A stretch of DNA of 64,000 nt from Pachypanchax playfairii (taxonomy: Eukaryota; Chordata; Actinopteri; Cyprinodontiformes; Aplocheilidae). The DNA lies in assembly GCA_006937955.1 (NCBI GenBank), contig SSNP01000006.1, positions 496,001 through 560,000 on the forward strand. The letters are read 5' to 3'. This document shows positions 62,406-64,000 of the stretch, in pieces (position 1 is the stretch's first letter; every line of letters starts with the position of its first letter). The notes under the pieces are model-generated. The model had not been told where the DNA came from and did not search any database. It saw nothing but the letters and a program-made list of their open reading frames with translations. The translations under genes were made by a program, and so were the position numbers.

Positions 62406-63234
62406 CTGAAAAACAAGAAACACATTACAGAAGCATAATAGAGACATTAAAGGATCAAACTGAAGAGTACAGAAACCCTTGTCTGTTCTCTGAAAGACTT
62501 CAGCTCCTAAATGGTTCCTTTTTTCCTACTTAAAAGAAAAAAGGCCTTTTGACTTTGTCCCCTCTTGGGAAAACATCCATTCAAGAGAGAAAGCTTCCTG
62601 TGATGGCCAAAAAACATTTATGTTCCACTCAGCTCACACAGATGGATGTAATACAGTAAAAGTGTGGAGTAATTTACACCAAAATCCTGTAAGAATTCAA
62701 GAAAATCCAGTTTCCTGATTTGCACATTGTTCATACTTAAAACAACGACAGAATCAGATGATGTCCCAGAATCATTATATTTGATTCCATGTTGTTGCCC
62801 TTGTCTTCTAGACCCCCTCTGCAGTGGCTCCTGCACCCCCATCCCCCCAACACACACACTGAGAAGAAATGCTTTAAGTAAAGCAAACAGAGTTAAAGCA
62901 GGACCAGCTGCCTGGAAGCCGTCCGCTAAAATAAACGCTACCTCTCAGCTTTGTTATTTCACTTTTCTGTTGAACACTTATTATTAAAGGAACTTAAGGC
63001 AGCTTTACAAAATCTGACTCAGTGCTGCCGCGACAGGCGCTGTGGCTAACTGCAGCCACCAGCCAAGCCGGCACGGGAGCGCGCACAGACACTTTACAGA
63101 CTGTTCGTCTTCACAGCACTGCACCGGGGAGGCTAACATACTTCACGTCAGGTCTCTCCACTCTGTTATTTGATTTGATCTCATCATTTTCATACTGTAT
63201 CAGGCTCTAAACACGACCTATAATGTTTTCTCAC

Positions 63235-63512
63235 CTGGTCACAAGGAAATGAGCCATGTCAGCATCCGTTTTCACTCCCAAATGCAGCTGAAGTTCCCTC
63301 CATGAACCGAACGCATATCCAGTATTTATGCGGGTGCCTGCCCGGCTTCGGTCATATTTTTTTTTAGACTCACGAGATGCCGCTGATAAAGTCTTTTTTT
63401 TCTTCGTGGTGCCACTTTTTTGGGGGGTGAGAGTGGATGCAGGTCGTTTGCTGGCTGCAGAAACATCCATAAGTATACCTTCAGTGTTTGAATCCAAGTC
63501 CACGGCGGCCAT
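63235..63512 (-). CDS. First-exon-like ORF of an uncharacterised teleost protein family
   Basis: From ATG 63512-63510 (context AAGAACATGG, a strong Kozak match) 92 codons run to a CAG/gtgaga donor at phase 2. The protein begins MAAVDLDSNTEG and has a Lys/Ser-rich stretch (TTKKKKTLSAASRESKKKYD). It ends with a conserved-looking block, TRINTGYAFGSWRELQLHLG followed by VKTDADMAHFLV. From memory, many uncharacterised teleost proteins start with an exon of this type (TRVNIG.AF.RWR.L...G.K.DAE.A.FLL). An in-frame ATG 15 codons upstream has a weaker context. No large downstream exon was found on this strand within the window, so the gene may be truncated, have distant exons, or act as a 5' exon for tns1. 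Function unknown. Confidence 0.6.
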
Positions 63513-63680
63513 GTTCTTCCTGTTCAAGAGCTGTCGGCAACGCGCATGCAGCGTCAATTTACGTCACATCCCTACAACTGCGCGGGAAATTCGGACGTCG
63601 AACTGCAGCGCATTTTGTAGCACACAGCGTTTCCGAGGCAACAGACATATATGCGGATGGCCTCGTTATTTGGGGTTTTT
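63513..63680 (-). promoter_or_regulatory. TATA-less CpG-type promoter with CRE, E2F and NRF1-like sites
   Basis: Directly upstream of the 63512 ATG on the minus strand lie TGACGTAA (CRE-like, 63559-63566), TTTCCCGCGC (E2F-like, 63581-63590) and GCATGCGCGTTG (NRF1-like, about 63539-63550). The ATG itself sits in ACATGGCCGCC, which resembles a YY1 site. This is a typical housekeeping promoter layout, and it points toward tns1. Motif evidence only. Confidence 0.5.
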
Positions 63681-64000
63681 AATGCTTCATGACCCATTAG
63701 CATTGAATAAACTGGAAATGCATGTGTAGTTTTTCACAAATCTTACCTTAAGTCCCTTTAAGTTACTATACTGAAGATTGAAGTTTTTGCTCTTGACTCC
63801 ATGTTTTGAACAAAAAATTTTTTTGGATTTTACCAAATTATTCATCAATGAATCATTGAGATTTATAGCTGATGATTTTAATGAGAAGAAGTCGTCTTAA
63901 CATAACATTTTAATTCTTTTTGAGACATCAACACACCTTTGTCTTTAATTAATCTTCTCTGGTTGACCTCTACAGGGTTACGCGAGTGATCAGCATCCGC

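Larger units (their letters stand above)
62406..64000 (-). other. tns1: Presumed upstream tns1 intron
   Basis: If the C1-bearing isoform is right, tns1 continues past the edge and this whole stretch is intronic for it. It contains a CpG-rich segment (about 63.02-63.62 kb) with the first-exon-like ORF described next. Confidence 0.5.

Noticed and set aside
63958..64000. Possible exon at the right edge after a ctctacag acceptor (plus) or before a gtcaac donor (minus)
   Set aside because: Only about 30 bases are visible, neither frame matches the expected C1-domain sequence, and the context is cut by the window end.

Overview
The window looks like nuclear DNA of a teleost fish, probably a spiny-rayed one. 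It is AT-rich with long introns, GT-AG splice junctions and CpG depletion, and it carries fish-type repeats: an intact Tc1 transposon, a hAT-type MITE, the 3' end of a LINE and a tRNA-like SINE. The gene order igfbp2 - igfbp5 - tns1 is the one known from human 2q35. The teleost a/b paralogue of each gene cannot be decided here. One base, 19131, is an N.

Layout. 1-1240 is the last intron, last coding exon and 3' UTR of igfbp2 (+). 3437-7139 is a complete four-exon igfbp5 (-), tail-to-tail with igfbp2. About 7.2-27.5 kb is a gene-poor interval in which I could support no gene; it holds a LINE tail, a SINE, CTCF-like motifs and a CpG-dense palindrome. From about 30.1 kb to beyond the right edge lies tns1 (tensin-1, -). 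All exons from an alternative first coding exon at 57119 to the stop at 30137 could be traced, and their reading phases agree across every junction (4809 nt, 1602 residues). Two further in-frame exons at 59.5 and 62.4 kb belong to a longer N-terminal isoform with a C1 domain whose start lies outside the window.

Three things sit inside tns1 introns. An intronless C-type lectin-like gene lies on the opposite strand at 36.0-36.8 kb. A near-pristine Tc1/mariner element with an open transposase lies at 42.4-44.0 kb. A first-exon-like ORF with its own TATA-less promoter features lies at 63.2-63.5 kb; it resembles a family of uncharacterised teleost proteins.

Biology. IGFBP2 and IGFBP5 are secreted modulators of insulin-like growth factors. 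Both C-terminal domains here carry an RGD tripeptide, which in IGFBP2 is a known integrin ligand. Tensin-1 links integrin tails to actin at focal adhesions, so integrin biology is a common theme, though the linkage itself comes from an old paralogon. I did not find a convincing new multi-gene system. The strongest unexplained items are the 63.2 kb exon and its promoter, the nested lectin, the RGD in IGFBP5, and the CTCF motif arrangement with the nearby CpG-dense palindrome.
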